The position numbers were made by a program, and so were the translations under genes. The notes beneath the pieces were generated by a model. That model made no database searches, was not told the DNA's origin, and saw only the letters and a program-made list of their open reading frames with translations. Positions 29,290-35,323 of a stretch of DNA of 64,000 nucleotides are shown here, one piece after another; the stretch's first letter is position 1, and the number at the start of each line of letters is the position of its first letter. The stretch is from a virus: positions 16,306 to 80,305 of IMG/VR virus record IMGVR_UViG_3300025030_000076. One strand, written 5' to 3'.

Positions 29290-29379
29290 GGCTAACAAAT
29301 GCGTGCAGGCGACATGGGTGGGCGGCGGTCAAAATCGGACAGTCATAGCCACCCATGCGCCTAACGCAAGCCGTTCGGC
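29290..29379 (+). other. attC 4
   Basis: R'' GGCTAAC (29290-29296) to R' GTTCGGC (29373-29379), 90 bp. Arms GGCG-a-CATGGGTGG and CCACCCATG-CGCC pair perfectly around the extrahelical A. Confidence 0.85.
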
Positions 29380-29408
29380 GGCTACCTTATAGCCAGAAGG
29401 AGCAAACA

Positions 29409-29678
29409 GTGAAAATTTTAGGTGATACTATCGTGTGTAAGATCATGCACTCTCAATACTGTTTTTCGTGTGGTCGCCATTTGGCAACTGCCAAAACAAC
29501 CAAAGCCACCGAAAAGATTGTTTTGAAAAATGGCGGCTCGATCCGTAAAGATGGTTTTTATCGTGCGTACTGCGCGTCCCATGTGCCGCCCAACACGGCG
29601 TGCAGCGGATTGGCGGATGAATTATTACCCGGTATTGCGTTGCCCGAATGGATTTTGAGAAATCCCGCCAACCGCTAA
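29409..29678 (+). CDS. Cassette 5: Cys-rich protein ending inside attC
   Basis: GTG 29409 with AGAAGGAG upstream opens an 89-residue frame with CFSCGRH and a distal CASH, a metal-binding pattern. The last 31 residues are encoded by the attC and the stop TAA lies in its L' box. The cassette spans 29374-29687. Confidence 0.5.
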   Translation: MKILGDTIVCKIMHSQYCFSCGRHLATAKTTKATEKIVLKNGGSIRKDGFYRAYCASHVPPNTACSGLADELLPGIALPEWILRNPANR

Positions 29679-29693
29679 CGCAAACCGTTAGCC
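29588..29693 (+). other. attC 5
   Basis: R'' GCCCAAC (29588-29594) to R' GTTAGCC (29687-29693). Arms AGCGG-a-TTGGCGG and CCGCCAA-CCGCT pair. Confidence 0.8.
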
Positions 29694-29717
29694 CGCTCTT
29701 TCGGGCAAGGAAAATCA

Positions 29718-29831
29718 ATGAACAAGAAACGAGAACTAATATTTATCACAGTATGGCTGGCTGGAGTCATAGGTTTGGTTTTGGTTGTATTACAGCTTCG
29801 CCAAATTTGTCCGTGTTGGTGGCTACCATGA
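29718..29831 (+). CDS. Cassette 6: single-pass membrane protein (37 aa)
   Basis: ATG 29718 with AAGGAAAA upstream. The peptide is one membrane helix (LIFITVWLAGVIGLVLVVLQL) with a basic start and a Cys/Trp-rich end (CPCWWLP). It stops five bases before its attC. The cassette spans 29688-29954. Confidence 0.5.
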   Translation: MNKKRELIFITVWLAGVIGLVLVVLQLRQICPCWWLP

Positions 29832-29835
29832 AGCG

Positions 29836-29960
29836 GTCTAACAATGCGTGCAGTTGACGGCGGGAAGGCTCCCGGCTGTACATGCAACGCCTACCAATTA
29901 GAGAACTTCGGTTGTAAATGTGGTGCGGCAACCCGCCGCAACTAACGCAAACCGTTGGTG
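29836..29960 (+). other. attC 6
   Basis: R'' GTCTAAC (29836-29842) to a degenerate R' GTTGGTG (29954-29960). Arms GTTG-a-CGGCGGG and CCCGCCG-CAAC pair. The loop itself reads as a short Cys-rich peptide in one frame. Confidence 0.75.
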
Positions 29961-29985
29961 CGGACTTAGTTAGGAAAGGTAAAAT

Positions 29986-30219
29986 ATGTATCTAAAACTC
30001 ATGAATGATTACGAGGAAGAATTGAGACTAGCAGGAAGAAAAATTAAGGTAAACGATCATTTTGCAAGGTTTGATTTTGCAAGTTGGCTAGATAGACAAG
30101 CCGCCCAACAACCGCTTGCACAGCCGACTGGTTGCTGGGCGTGTGGCGATAAAGGTATCATCCGCGCCGATGGTATCGCTATCAACTGTTCGGTTTGCAA
30201 TCCCGCAACCAGCCGCTAA
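29986..30219 (+). CDS. Cassette 7: zinc-knuckle protein whose knuckles are attC-encoded
   Basis: The 77-residue protein has a charged helical N-terminal half. Its C-terminal half (from about residue 40) is read through the attC and contains CWACGDKG and CSVC. The cassette spans 29955-30227. Confidence 0.55.
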   Translation: MYLKLMNDYEEELRLAGRKIKVNDHFARFDFASWLDRQAAQQPLAQPTGCWACGDKGIIRADGIAINCSVCNPATSR

Positions 30220-30233
30220 CGCAAGCCTTGGGC
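30103..30233 (+). other. attC 7
   Basis: R'' GCCCAAC (30103-30109); R' is degenerate (CTTGGGC, 30227-30233). The inner arms CTGGTTGC and GCAACCAG pair. Confidence 0.7.
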
Positions 30234-30253
30234 GGAAGCCCTGCAAGGTAAAC

Positions 30254-30454
30254 GTGAAAGAAAGTTTTTGTGAATGCAATCACCCCCAAAGGTTTCATGG
30301 TACGCACTTGTCTGATGATACTTATGATGGTGCTTGCGTGCGTCAAACCTGCAAATGCCGTAAATTCCGCCCAACAAAGCGTGGGCTTTGGGCGTGGGCT
30401 AATTATCGTATTGGTGAATTTGTGTGGTCTTGCCGAGCGTGGTTGGATGTATAA
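30254..30454 (+). CDS. Cassette 8: CECNH-type zinc protein
   Basis: GTG 30254 opens a 66-residue frame with SFCECNHPQRFHG and CVRQTCKCRKF, a Cys/His pattern shared with cassette 12 (CDCNH). The C-terminal part is basic and Trp-rich and crosses the R'' box. The cassette spans 30228-30479. Confidence 0.5.
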   Translation: MKESFCECNHPQRFHGTHLSDDTYDGACVRQTCKCRKFRPTKRGLWAWANYRIGEFVWSCRAWLDV

Positions 30455-30485
30455 ATCGCCAGCCAGTAATGCAAGACCATTGGAC
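30369..30485 (+). other. attC 8 (degenerate)
   Basis: R'' GCCCAAC (30369-30375) exactly complements the cassette start TTGGGC. The distal end ATTGGAC (30479-30485) and the arms are poorly matched, so this site is probably inactive. Confidence 0.5.
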
Positions 30486-30506
30486 AGTGCGCTGTAAGGA
30501 GTAGAA

Positions 30507-30770
30507 ATGAACGTTGATTTAGAAAAAGAGATCGACACTGTTGCGGAATTCTGCTGTGACAATCCTAACTATAATGAGTTGCGCGAAGAAATTGCAACTC
30601 TTGTCCGTAAATATCATCAAATTGCTGGAGACTTGGCGTTGGAGGTTTGGAGATTGAGCCGCCCAACTACGGGTGCAGTTGACTCGGCGGAGATTCCCGA
30701 AGTTTTCAACCTGCAACCAAAAGTGATTGCAAAAGGTCGTATTGTGTTCGATGACCCGCCGAGCAACTAA
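30507..30770 (+). CDS. Cassette 9: helical protein, unknown
   Basis: The 87-residue protein has a helical N-terminal two thirds with AAGGAG before ATG. The last 35 residues come from the attC and the TAA lies next to the R' box. The cassette spans 30480-30773. Confidence 0.5.
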   Translation: MNVDLEKEIDTVAEFCCDNPNYNELREEIATLVRKYHQIAGDLALEVWRLSRPTTGAVDSAEIPEVFNLQPKVIAKGRIVFDDPPSN

Positions 30771-30779
30771 TCGTTAGCT
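30661..30779 (+). other. attC 9
   Basis: R'' GCCCAAC (30661-30667) to R' GTTAGCT (30773-30779), 119 bp. Arms AGTTG-a-CTCGGCGG and CCGCCGAG-CAACT are perfectly complementary. Confidence 0.85.
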
Positions 30780-30803
30780 GGCTCTTCAAGAAAGAAGGTA
30801 ATC

Positions 30804-31016
30804 ATGGAAAAATGTGATCGTTGTGGTAAAAAAGTAAAGGTGTATCCAACTCATTATTCGGCATGGAATGAACTTTGCCTGCCGTGTATCAAACTCATGG
30901 GGCTTGGTTTGCCTGAAATGCAACCAGCTAACAAAAGCGTGGAGCCGACTTGTCCAAACTGCGGCGAACCATTGCATTATCACCCTACCGCCGACTGCAA
31001 AGTAGCCCGCTCTTGA
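30804..31016 (+). CDS. Cassette 10: double zinc-knuckle protein
   Basis: The 70-residue protein has CDRCGKK and CLPC in the cassette body and CPNCGEP in the attC-encoded tail. ATG has AAGAAGG upstream. The cassette spans 30774 to about 31001. Confidence 0.55.
   Translation: MEKCDRCGKKVKVYPTHYSAWNELCLPCIKLMGLGLPEMQPANKSVEPTCPNCGEPLHYHPTADCKVARS
30926..31007 (+). other. attC 10 (degenerate right end)
   Basis: R'' AGCTAAC (30926-30932) exactly complements the cassette start TTAGCT. The right end reads AGTAGCC (31001-31007) instead of a GTT core, so recombination there is doubtful. Confidence 0.55.
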
Positions 31017-31027
31017 AAGGATAGGTT

Positions 31028-31240
31028 ATGAACTATACAAAAGCGAATCAGGCTCTTGCTAATGAGTTCGGCGCAGGTCAGGTCGAAGTCCATAAGGCAA
31101 AGAAGGGTGATCCGTGGGAATACACACTCTGGTTCTTGGATGATGATCCTGCGCCTGGCGTAATCGAGAAGGCTAAGAAAATCGTTGGTCGCTTCGAGCC
31201 GTCTCGGTGGTTCGATAAGTTGAAATTCCATTCCGAGTAG
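31028..31240 (+). CDS. Cassette 11: small mixed alpha/beta protein
   Basis: The 70-residue protein (KANQALANEFGAGQVEVHKAKKGDPWEYTLWFLDDD...) has a start behind GAAAGGATAGG. It stops before the R'' box. No cysteine motif is present; the function is unknown. The cassette spans about 31002-31364. Confidence 0.55.
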   Translation: MNYTKANQALANEFGAGQVEVHKAKKGDPWEYTLWFLDDDPAPGVIEKAKKIVGRFEPSRWFDKLKFHSE

Positions 31241-31242
31241 CG

Positions 31243-31370
31243 GGCTAACACGGGCTTGCACAGGGACGGCTTGCCAGCCGAACATCGCGTGCAGTGGACT
31301 TTGGCTACTGTGTGGCAAATTTTTTGTGGCTCTATATCGCCGCCAAAGCCACTAACGCAAACCGTTGGGC
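31243..31370 (+). other. attC 11, fused remnant plus complete site
   Basis: GGCTAAC (31243-31249) complements the start of cassette 11 but breaks off by 31276. It runs into a second complete site with R'' GCCGAAC (31277-31283) and R' GTTGGGC (31364-31370), whose arms AGTGG-a-CTTTGGC and GCCAAAG-CCACT pair perfectly. A deletion probably fused two cassettes here. Confidence 0.75.
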
Positions 31371-31397
31371 GGACTAGCTCAACAGAAAGATTTTGAA

Positions 31398-31622
31398 ATG
31401 AATTGTCAATATTGCAAACATTCGATAGACGAGCATGATAGTGGGGGATGTCATCGTAAAATTGACGGCGGTATCTGCGATTGTAATCATTCCCCAAACT
31501 ATATCGCCGCCCAACAAATGCGTGCAGGCGACTTGGCTACTGGTTGCCCGTTCTGCGGTGTCTCCGCCGAAGATATTGCATTGCTCAATGAATCGCTTGC
31601 GCGTGAAACGCCAAGCGTCTAA
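31398..31622 (+). CDS. Cassette 12: Cys/His-rich protein with attC-encoded CPFCG knuckle
   Basis: The 74-residue protein has CQYCKHS, CHRK and CDCNH in the cassette body (pattern like cassette 8). CPFCG is encoded in the attC loop; the TAA is in the attC right arm. ATG 31398 is used; the frame is open further upstream into the preceding attC. The cassette spans 31365-31632. Confidence 0.55.
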   Translation: MNCQYCKHSIDEHDSGGCHRKIDGGICDCNHSPNYIAAQQMRAGDLATGCPFCGVSAEDIALLNESLARETPSV

Positions 31623-31638
31623 CCCAAGTCCGTTGGGC
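31509..31638 (+). other. attC 12
   Basis: R'' GCCCAAC (31509-31515) to R' GTTGGGC (31632-31638), fully complementary outer boxes. Arms AGGCG-a-CTTGGC and GCCAAG-CGTCT pair. Confidence 0.85.
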
Positions 31639-31667
31639 GGACTACCCGACTTTGAAAGGAAAATAAA

Positions 31668-31856
31668 ATGTCAGACGAGAAAAAACAAGTAGTAATTCAC
31701 AGGGATGGCTCTGTGACCGAGCAAAGAAGTAATGATCTTCCAATTGTTTTGCTGCCATCAAAGCAAACCGCCCAACACGGCGTGGAGCCGACTGTTTGTC
31801 CTAAGTGCGGTCACGCTGTTGGTGGTCATAATGCACTTTGTCCAATTGGTAATTAG
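31668..31856 (+). CDS. Cassette 13: small protein with attC-encoded zinc knuckle
   Basis: The 62-residue protein has a charged N-terminal half with GAAAGG before ATG. The C-terminal half, read through the attC, contains CPKCGHAVGGHNALC, a compact Cys/His site. The cassette spans 31633-31875. Confidence 0.55.
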   Translation: MSDEKKQVVIHRDGSVTEQRSNDLPIVLLPSKQTAQHGVEPTVCPKCGHAVGGHNALCPIGN

Positions 31857-31881
31857 TGGCGGCTCACGCGCCCCGTTGGGC
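31770..31881 (+). other. attC 13
   Basis: R'' GCCCAAC (31770-31776) to R' GTTGGGC (31875-31881), 112 bp. Arms GAGCCG and CGGCTC pair with a slightly larger internal bulge than in other sites. Confidence 0.75.
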
Positions 31882-31908
31882 GGACGCTCCGCCAGGAAGT
31901 GAGGAAGC

Positions 31909-32130
31909 ATGAAAATTTGTGATGCTTGCGGAAAAGCATGTTATAGTTTTGCAACTTACAAAATATGTAGGCATATTGTTTGTAGCCGTCACGAATATCC
32001 AGAAAGTTGCCCTGTGTGCGCCGCCCAACACGGCGTGCAGCGGACGACTGATGACGTCCGCGAAAATGTTGGTGTTTCTGAAAATGGTGAACTGCATTCA
32101 GTAATGCGTGGAACAACCCGCCGCCGCTAA
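31909..32130 (+). CDS. Cassette 14: Cys-rich protein
   Basis: The 73-residue protein has CDACGKAC, CRHIVC and CPVC in the cassette body, a possible double zinc site. The last third is encoded by the attC. The start follows AGGAAGTGAGGAAGC. The cassette spans 31876-32140. Confidence 0.55.
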   Translation: MKICDACGKACYSFATYKICRHIVCSRHEYPESCPVCAAQHGVQRTTDDVRENVGVSENGELHSVMRGTTRRR

Positions 32131-32146
32131 CGCAAGTCCGTTGGGC
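32023..32146 (+). other. attC 14
   Basis: R'' GCCCAAC (32023-32029) to R' GTTGGGC (32140-32146), 124 bp. Arms AGCGG-a-CG and CG-CCGCT pair. It is the last site; the array terminator begins seven bases later. Confidence 0.8.
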
Positions 32147-32152
32147 TCCAAT

Positions 32153-32175
32153 AGCCCCCACTTAGGGGGCTTTGT
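32153..32175 (+). terminator. Intrinsic terminator at the end of the cassette array
   Basis: AGCCCCC (32153-32159), loop ACTTA, GGGGGCT (32165-32171) and a T-rich tail. It closes the transcription unit that starts at 27069. Confidence 0.8.
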
Positions 32176-32177
32176 GT

Positions 32178-32247
32178 TATAATCAGAACGAATGTGCTCC
32201 CGCGTGATGGAACACCGGGAGCGTGATCTCAGCACAACGGAGGTGCT
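32178..32247 (+). promoter_or_regulatory. Promoter and structured leader of the HNH gene
   Basis: TATAAT (32178-32183) is followed by a hairpin GCTCCCG (32196-32202) with CGGGAGC (32216-32222), and then AGCAC/GTGCT (32231-32247) with the ribosome-binding site AACGGAG in its loop. The same two hairpins precede the GIY-YIG gene at 63802, a different endonuclease family. Confidence 0.6.
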
Positions 32248-32250
32248 TCG

Positions 32251-32739
32251 ATGGAAGAGATTTTAACACGCTTTTGTCCAAGGTGCGGGGTAGAGCATAA
32301 ATTATCGGAATTCAAAAGAGAACCCAAGCCAGGTAGATACCCAGGGTCATGCGTTTACAGCGGACGAGATGCGCGTATTTCTAAACCACCTAAAACAAAA
32401 ACAACAAAACCGCCTCCCGTTTATCTAGACGCCAGTTATCTTCCAAAAAAGAGGGTGGTAGGGTTATTTCCGCGTATTCAGACAATATTTTCCCATTCTT
32501 ACCGCGCTCGCGCCAACGGCAACAATGGGAAAATCATATATCAGGAATGGGAGGATCTGAAAGAAAAATATAACAATACCTGTCTGTGTTGTGGCAGACG
32601 ATCTCCTGAAGTCGAAATAACTCTTGACCACGTACTCCCCTTGAGTATGGGGGGTAGGAATACTATTGAGAACGCCCAGCCGCTTTGTCTTTCTTGTAAC
32701 TGCAAGAAAAGCACGAAATACATTGATTATCGCCCCTAA
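32251..32739 (+). CDS. HNH endonuclease
   Basis: The 162-residue protein has an N-terminal CPRCG zinc knuckle and a C-terminal HNH domain: CLCCGRRSPEVEITLDHVLPLSMGGRNTIENAQPLCLSCN, with the His of DH, Asn of the middle motif and four cysteines. It is probably a free-standing homing endonuclease between the cassette array and the tail genes. It has its own leader and lies on the plus strand. Confidence 0.85.
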   Translation: MEEILTRFCPRCGVEHKLSEFKREPKPGRYPGSCVYSGRDARISKPPKTKTTKPPPVYLDASYLPKKRVVGLFPRIQTIFSHSYRARANGNNGKIIYQEWEDLKEKYNNTCLCCGRRSPEVEITLDHVLPLSMGGRNTIENAQPLCLSCNCKKSTKYIDYRP

Positions 32740-32768
32740 ATCTAATTCGATGCCTATTGAATTAGATT
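32739..32768. promoter_or_regulatory. Inverted repeat with AATCTAATTC arms, operator candidate
   Basis: AATCTAATTC (32739-32748) and GAATTAGATT (32759-32768) are perfect inverted arms. The right arm overlaps the -35 box of the following promoter by two bases. The inner half-site equals that of the palindrome at 24346-24364. Confidence 0.55.
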
Positions 32769-32795
32769 GACACGCGTAGCCGAAAGTGCTACACT
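32767..32795 (+). promoter_or_regulatory. Sigma70 promoter of a probable small RNA
   Basis: TTGACA (32767-32772) and TACACT (32790-32795) are separated by 17 bp. A start near 32802 would leave AGGAGG (32798-32803) at the very 5' end, too close to any start codon to serve translation. Confidence 0.7.
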
Positions 32796-32801
32796 TTAGG
32801 A

Positions 32802-32959
32802 GGTAGTGGCCTCTTCCTTTAGACCGCCGCCACCCGAATACAGCAGAGAAACCCTGCCCGACAGGAAACTAAAAGAGAAATCGCCGCCAGCGTCGCCCTT
32901 TGCTAGTTTCTGCAACCCCCGCTTCCATTTCCCAAGTCGAAGCGGGAGTGTTGTTTTTA
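32802..32959 (+). ncRNA. Probable small RNA of about 155 nt
   Basis: The unit runs from the promoter at 32767-32795 to an intrinsic terminator (CCCGCTTC 32918-32925, GAAGCGGG 32939-32946, T-rich tail). Inside are CCTG-CCCGA-CAGG and complementary AAACTA/TAGTTT arms, so it is well structured. A GTG-initiated frame at 32806 exists but lacks a usable ribosome-binding site and runs through the terminator. The target is unknown. Confidence 0.5.
32917..32959 (+). terminator. Intrinsic terminator
   Basis: An 8-bp stem with a 13-base loop and TGTTGTTTTT tail ends the small-RNA unit just before the convergent tail gene. Confidence 0.7.
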
Positions 32960-32969
32960 TGGGGGAGTG

Positions 32970-33512
32970 CTATCTTACAAACACCTGCACCCAGCCCAGC
33001 ACGTTCGTCGGATCTGTCACCCAGGTCGGCGTTACCCACTTGATCTCGAAATAATCCCCGGCCACTACCGCAATAGAGAGCGCCGTGTTTTGCACGTGGA
33101 ACGGCGACGCGTTCAAAGCCACGGCGCTTGAGATGGTTGTATCGGTCGTATTATTCAGGCGGAATGAGATTGTGCTTGTCTCACTCGTCCCGGTCGTGGC
33201 AACCAAAAAAACATCAGCGGCGACTACCGTCCCGGCGCGCATGACGTAAAGCCGCTGTATGGCTGCGGTTGTCCCAAGCGCTACATGCGGGAACGCGCCG
33301 AAGTAATAAGTCGTTGCATCAGCAGGATTGACGGAGGCGAAGCCCGCCGGGATTGCATAGCATCCCGCAACGGTGCGAGTATAGGTGGCGATGGAGGACA
33401 CGAGCGCGACTTGGTTGCCCGAAATAGGGAATACTTCCGTTCCAACCAGCGTTGTCTTTTCGCCTGAGGGCGCGCCTGTGGTTGTGTTGGTGCTTATATA
33501 TCTGTTTGTCAT
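32970..33512 (-). CDS. Tail-tip or fibre protein, beta-rich
   Basis: The 180-residue Thr/Val/Ala-rich protein ends in a jelly-roll-like domain (SIAVVAGDYFEIKWVTPTWVTDP), resembling fibre heads. It is the last gene of the tail operon. No chaperone or enzyme motif is present. Confidence 0.5.
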   Translation of the reverse strand: MTNRYISTNTTTGAPSGEKTTLVGTEVFPISGNQVALVSSIATYTRTVAGCYAIPAGFASVNPADATTYYFGAFPHVALGTTAAIQRLYVMRAGTVVAADVFLVATTGTSETSTISFRLNNTTDTTISSAVALNASPFHVQNTALSIAVVAGDYFEIKWVTPTWVTDPTNVLGWVQVFVR

Positions 33513-33520
33513 GTAATCTC

Positions 33521-33742
33521 CTATGACCAGTTGATATGATCGCCGCTGTCATAGACGATAAAATCATCATTATCCCAAAGCAACTCAGCGCCCAGCACCG
33601 CCACTTCCGCCGGTCTGCCGTTGGACCAGCCCCCGGCCACGATGCGGGATACCGGCTCAAAGGTGAGCGGCGCGGAGAGATTGGTAATCATCTCGCCTAT
33701 GGCGTGGAAGCCGATCCCGTCAAAGCCGATCATTTCAGCCAC
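33521..33742 (-). CDS. Small tail-region protein, unknown
   Basis: The 73-residue protein overlaps the upstream gene by 13 bp. It is Gly- and Ile-rich with an acidic end. The context suggests a minor tail component. Confidence 0.45.
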   Translation of the reverse strand: MAEMIGFDGIGFHAIGEMITNLSAPLTFEPVSRIVAGGWSNGRPAEVAVLGAELLWDNDDFIVYDSGDHINWS

Positions 33743-34452
33743 GCCTCTATCTGCACGTCATTGATAATCGTGTTCGCGTTCGCGCCCAAGTGGTTGTCGA
33801 ATTGAAAACTAACCGCCTGCGTTGTTGTAACGTTGAACAGGAACGGGCCAAGAAAAATTGTATCTGCCAGGATGCCCATCGCGGTCGTGTATCCTTTGCG
33901 GGTTCCCTGCCCGTATTGGTTGCACTCGACATGGACATAACCATTGAAAGCCGACGCCGCGTCGAATGTGACGTGCATGGAGATACTCGCCCAGCATGGA
34001 TAATTAATCGTGATTACGTCGCTTGCCAGCGTTGCTAGGCCGTGTTCGTCTGTCCACTCGGTATCTACATCCAGCAGCGCATTATCCACTGTATCATTGA
34101 CCACCAATGTCGATCCGTAATAGGCTGCAAAGACCGGCAAGTCCTTTCTGCTAGGACAAATGTAAACTTCGGATAATCCCGTCAATACAATCTTTGCCCC
34201 GGCATTTGTTGATGATTCTACCGTTGTGCGTGCCACTGTATTTGTTGCAGTGTTATATGCCCCCAAACTTATCTCGGAGTGTGTCGGGCGGTTGGATGTT
34301 GTCGAGTAGGTGATGATCCCAAAGCGCACGACTTCGCCGTTTGTGATCCCAGCCAGTTCCCAGGTATTGCAGCCGGGAACCGCGCCGGTAAGGACACAGT
34401 CGCTTGTGCCTGTGGTAGTTGAGTATTCTCTAGCTAAGTTTCTATATGGCAT
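33730..34452 (-). CDS. Tail-tip protein with C-terminal jelly-roll-like domain
   Basis: The 240-residue protein has an N-terminal beta region and a C-terminal beta-sandwich-like part (YPCWASISMHVTFDAASAFNGYVHVECNQ). It is similar in style to C1q-like or carbohydrate-binding fibre heads. It is probably involved in host attachment. Confidence 0.5.
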   Translation of the reverse strand: MPYRNLAREYSTTTGTSDCVLTGAVPGCNTWELAGITNGEVVRFGIITYSTTSNRPTHSEISLGAYNTATNTVARTTVESSTNAGAKIVLTGLSEVYICPSRKDLPVFAAYYGSTLVVNDTVDNALLDVDTEWTDEHGLATLASDVITINYPCWASISMHVTFDAASAFNGYVHVECNQYGQGTRKGYTTAMGILADTIFLGPFLFNVTTTQAVSFQFDNHLGANANTIINDVQIEAWLK

Positions 34453-34483
34453 AAGTTCTCCATGAGTTTTCTAAACGGGTGGG

Positions 34484-35323
34484 TTATCTGGTATCCAGCC
34501 GCACGATTGCAAGCGAGCTTGTCAGGTCAACCGAGCCGTCGGCATTTCTAAAATTAACTGTCAGTGATGTCGTATGACTTGCTGTTTTATGGATAATGAT
34601 CGTCCTGAATTCAGGCAAGAAATCTGTGCCTGATCTGACAAAATGAAAGCGCGGATTACTGACACCGCCACTATCCAATTGTGTGGCAAAGTGCATGTAT
34701 AGATCATTTGTGGCGGTTGGTGGCGTGTTCCATGCTGTTGTAGCTTCTGTTCTATAAGTAATTGCATAAGTTCCTGGTACGGCCAGTGTGACCGTGCTGC
34801 CGGAAGTCCAACTCATCGAAGTCCCGGATTGGAATTGAATTGCGCTCCAGCTAATCGCCTGGTTGAATGAATTCAGGGTCTGGGATGCAGCCGATAAAAC
34901 CAGTGTATCTTTTGCTACTGCGGTTCCCATTGCCCCGGCCAGTTCCCCGGTATTGGTAAATCCATATTGCAACACGCCGTTTTCGTCCATCACGACGAAC
35001 GGGTAGGTATTGCCGTCTGAGAGCGTGAAGCCGAGCGACGAGAAACTCACGCCGGGAGGCGGTATCAGCGTCCCGTATTCGGTCTGTGTCCAGCCCTCTA
35101 CTCCCATATAGATGACGTTGCCCACCCAGCCGACCTGCTGGGACAAATCCGAGAGTTGGTTCACCTGGACAATCGCCGCTTCCAATTCCGCGACCCTCTG
35201 TTCCAAGTCCTTGATACGGTTAAGGGCGTTGCCCGTGTAACCGACTAAATCAGATGGCGAGATGGCGCAGACGCCCGTATCTGTGGAAGAACCGCCGCCG
35301 CCGCTCTCATTCACGATTGCCAT
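34484..35323 (-). CDS. Tail protein with coiled coil and C-terminal binding domain
   Basis: The 279-residue protein has a Gly/Ser-rich start, a coiled coil (about 34-65, RIKDLEQRVAELEAAIVQVN) and a beta-rich C-terminal domain with C1q-like strands. A trimeric fibre or adsorption protein is likely. It overlaps the hub-like gene by one base. Confidence 0.5.
   Translation of the reverse strand: MAIVNESGGGGSSTDTGVCAISPSDLVGYTGNALNRIKDLEQRVAELEAAIVQVNQLSDLSQQVGWVGNVIYMGVEGWTQTEYGTLIPPPGVSFSSLGFTLSDGNTYPFVVMDENGVLQYGFTNTGELAGAMGTAVAKDTLVLSAASQTLNSFNQAISWSAIQFQSGTSMSWTSGSTVTLAVPGTYAITYRTEATTAWNTPPTATNDLYMHFATQLDSGGVSNPRFHFVRSGTDFLPEFRTIIIHKTASHTTSLTVNFRNADGSVDLTSSLAIVRLDTR

Noticed and set aside
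32806-33054. 82-codon plus-strand frame from GTG
   Set aside because: AGGAGG lies at the predicted transcript start directly before the GTG, and the frame runs through a terminator into the convergent tail gene.
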